Shown here in pieces: positions 62,767-64,000 of a stretch of 64,000 nucleotides of DNA (position 1 is its first letter; every line of letters begins with the position of its first letter). The stretch covers positions 1-64,000 of the forward strand of contig JAVVEH010000017.1 in assembly GCA_032251435.1 (NCBI GenBank), read 5' to 3'. Under the pieces are notes generated by a model that was not told the DNA's origin, searched no databases, and saw only the letters and a program-made list of their open reading frames with translations. Source of the DNA: JAVVEH01 sp032251435 (GTDB lineage: Bacteria; Verrucomicrobiota; Lentisphaeria; Oligosphaerales; MVZH01). Both the position numbers and the translations under genes were made by a program.

Positions 62767-62811
62767 TGTTTTATCCTACCATTTTTCGTGTAATGAATGA
62801 CATCTTTTCAT
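62767..62811. repeat. Copy 2 of the 45-base conserved block
   Basis: TGTTTTATCC and TTTTTCGTGTAAT recur at exactly the spacing of 53756-53800. Here the block lies 41 bases before the next start codon, with no AraC relic that I can recognise around it. Confidence 0.65.
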
Positions 62812-62851
62812 AGTGAAAAATTGGAAAAAATGACATGATTGGTGATAATTG

Positions 62852-64000
62852 ATGAATCAACAAATCTACTGCAATCCACTTCCGCTTCCCGACTATCCCC
62901 GGGGTATCCAGTGCTACGGGGAACGCAACCCCGCGAATCACCTCTGGCACCATCCCACTCCGCGGGATTTCCGGGAGACGGCCGACCCCAGTGTCATCTA
63001 TGAGGATGGCAAATGGTATCTCTACCCATCGTGCGGCATGGCCTATGTCAGTGAGGATTTCCGCACCTGGAAGCATGTGCGTATCGAACCCTACAAACCC
63101 GGGTATGCGCCGACGGTGGTAAAGCACCGGGGACGGTTCCTGCTGACGGCCTGCGGCGCGCCGATCTATGAGGCTCTGCACCCGCTCGGGCCGTTTCGGG
63201 AGATCGGCAAAGTAGCCATGCCGGACGGCAGCAGGATCAGGCCCGGCTGGGGTGACCCCATGTTGTTCTCGGATGATGACGACCGGCTGTATGCCTACTG
63301 GGGACTGGGATCGCCGGGAATCTTTGCTGCGGAATTGGATCCCGAAAAGCCCAACCAACTGCTGACCGAACCGGTCAAGATGTTCGAATTCAACCCCTCC
63401 CACGAATGGGAGCGGTACGGGGAATGGAATGAGGACCCGACCATCAGCTACTGCGAAGGATCCTGGATGGTCAAGATTGGTGGACGCTACTTTCTCACCT
63501 ACGCGGGACCCGGCACGAGTTTTTCGACCTATGCGATGGGGGCGTACGTCGCCGTCAATCCGCTCGGGCCGTTCACGTATCAGCAGCGAAACCCCATTCT
63601 GCGGCAGCGGCACGGGCTTGTCCGGGGCCCCGGACATGGCTGTATCGTCAGGGGGCCTAACGATACGCTGTGGGCCTTCTACACCTGCTGTCTGTGCTAC
63701 GAGAATGGCTTCGAGCGCCGAATCGGCATGGATCCGGCCGGTATCGATGACGACGGAAACCTGTTTGTCATCGACGCCACGCAGTTCCCGCAACACGCGC
63801 CCGGCATCAAAGACCATCCCGAGCTGGGCAACTCCACCGGCCTGCTGCCCTGCAATCACCGCAAACGCTGCGAAGCATCCAGTACGGCGCCCGGCCGCGA
63901 CAGCCTCTATTGCGTCGATAGCAGCACGCTCACCTGGTGGCAACCGGCAGCCGATGATCCAGCGCCTACCATGATATTCCCCTTGCGGGCACAGTTTGCG
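62852..64000 (+). CDS. GH43/GH117-like five-blade propeller glycoside hydrolase, incomplete at window end
   Basis: An open frame of 383 codons runs off the window. The start reads MNQQIYCNPLPLPDYPRGIQ and then ETADPSVIYEDGKWYLYPSC, where the Asp of ADPSV is the catalytic base position of GH43-type enzymes. RPGWGDPMLFSDDDDRLYAY supplies the second Asp position, CEGSWMVKIGGRYFLTYAG the Glu, and GPGHGCIVRGPNDTLWAFYT the conserved His. Such enzymes act on arabinose, xylose or anhydro-galactose linkages. GGTGAT lies five bases before ATG 62852. No signal peptide. The 3' end is missing. Confidence 0.85.
   Translation, partial: MNQQIYCNPLPLPDYPRGIQCYGERNPANHLWHHPTPRDFRETADPSVIYEDGKWYLYPSCGMAYVSEDFRTWKHVRIEPYKPGYAPTVVKHRGRFLLTACGAPIYEALHPLGPFREIGKVAMPDGSRIRPGWGDPMLFSDDDDRLYAYWGLGSPGIFAAELDPEKPNQLLTEPVKMFEFNPSHEWERYGEWNEDPTISYCEGSWMVKIGGRYFLTYAGPGTSFSTYAMGAYVAVNPLGPFTYQQRNPILRQRHGLVRGPGHGCIVRGPNDTLWAFYTCCLCYENGFERRIGMDPAGIDDDGNLFVIDATQFPQHAPGIKDHPELGNSTGLLPCNHRKRCEASSTAPGRDSLYCVDSSTLTWWQPAADDPAPTMIFPLRAQFA

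Noticed and set aside
62771..63943. 390-residue minus-strand frame
   Set aside because: Antisense to the GH43/GH117-like gene, whose plus-strand frame carries the catalytic pattern and runs off the window.

Overview
The window reads as a chromosomal segment of a GC-rich Gram-negative bacterium of the PVC superphylum. A Kiritimatiellota/Lentisphaerota/Verrucomicrobia-like genome is the best guess. This rests on outer-membrane components (RND pump with an OMF lipoprotein), two very large PDZ plus helical-repeat secreted proteins, a dense glycoside hydrolase island that includes rare families (GH95, GH127, GH141-like, GH172), and a 29-residue COX24-like basic peptide gene. No 16S gene is present, so the assignment is inference. 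All functional names come from motif recognition by eye; no database search was run.

Left part (1-25 kb), mostly housekeeping on the minus strand. It opens with a nested 9-bp tandem repeat. A minus-strand set follows: GH20-like protein, folD, and a membrane-anchored metallophosphoesterase. Next come a plus-strand TatD nuclease/sugar transferase pair and a PAS hybrid histidine kinase. The aspS-gatC-gatA-gatB cluster indicates tRNA-dependent amidation. An ABC-2 exporter has a His-rich TPR partner, followed by a second TPR protein and the tiny COX24-like gene. The last cluster, tetR-OMF-MFP-RND, ends with a BLUF blue-light photoreceptor. Two tRNA genes, Val(GAC) and Arg(CCG), close this part.

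Middle part (25.5-38.9 kb). A plus-strand group encodes a transmembrane Ser/Thr kinase with a large ectodomain, a triple-domain secreted protein, an outer-membrane barrel-like protein, a small lipoprotein and a PDZ/HEAT-like giant. Several of these carry what look like related CsgG/LpoB-type alpha/beta domains, so they may form one uncharacterised envelope signalling or assembly system. Then aroA-aroC-thiE lie on the minus strand, with aroE divergent across a 550-bp gap rich in palindromes.

Right part (38.9-64 kb), an accessory carbohydrate island. It holds GH127, a second PDZ/HEAT giant, a cysteine synthase-like enzyme coupled to an internally deleted uroporphyrinogen-decarboxylase-family gene, GH172, a double SGNH hydrolase and an orphan AAA ATPase. 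It continues with a GH95 relic, a GH141-like beta-helix enzyme fused to PDZ, an AraC relic, a transglutaminase-like/FGE mosaic, sialate O-acetylesterase, GH95, an arylsulfotransferase-like propeller, a beta-strand-repeat-type exported fragment and a GH43/GH117-like enzyme that runs off the end. The enzyme set fits fucose/arabinose-containing, acetylated, perhaps sulfated polysaccharide (inference). The island shows repeated decay and rearrangement: gene relics, an in-frame deletion, a permuted domain and an overlapping gene end.
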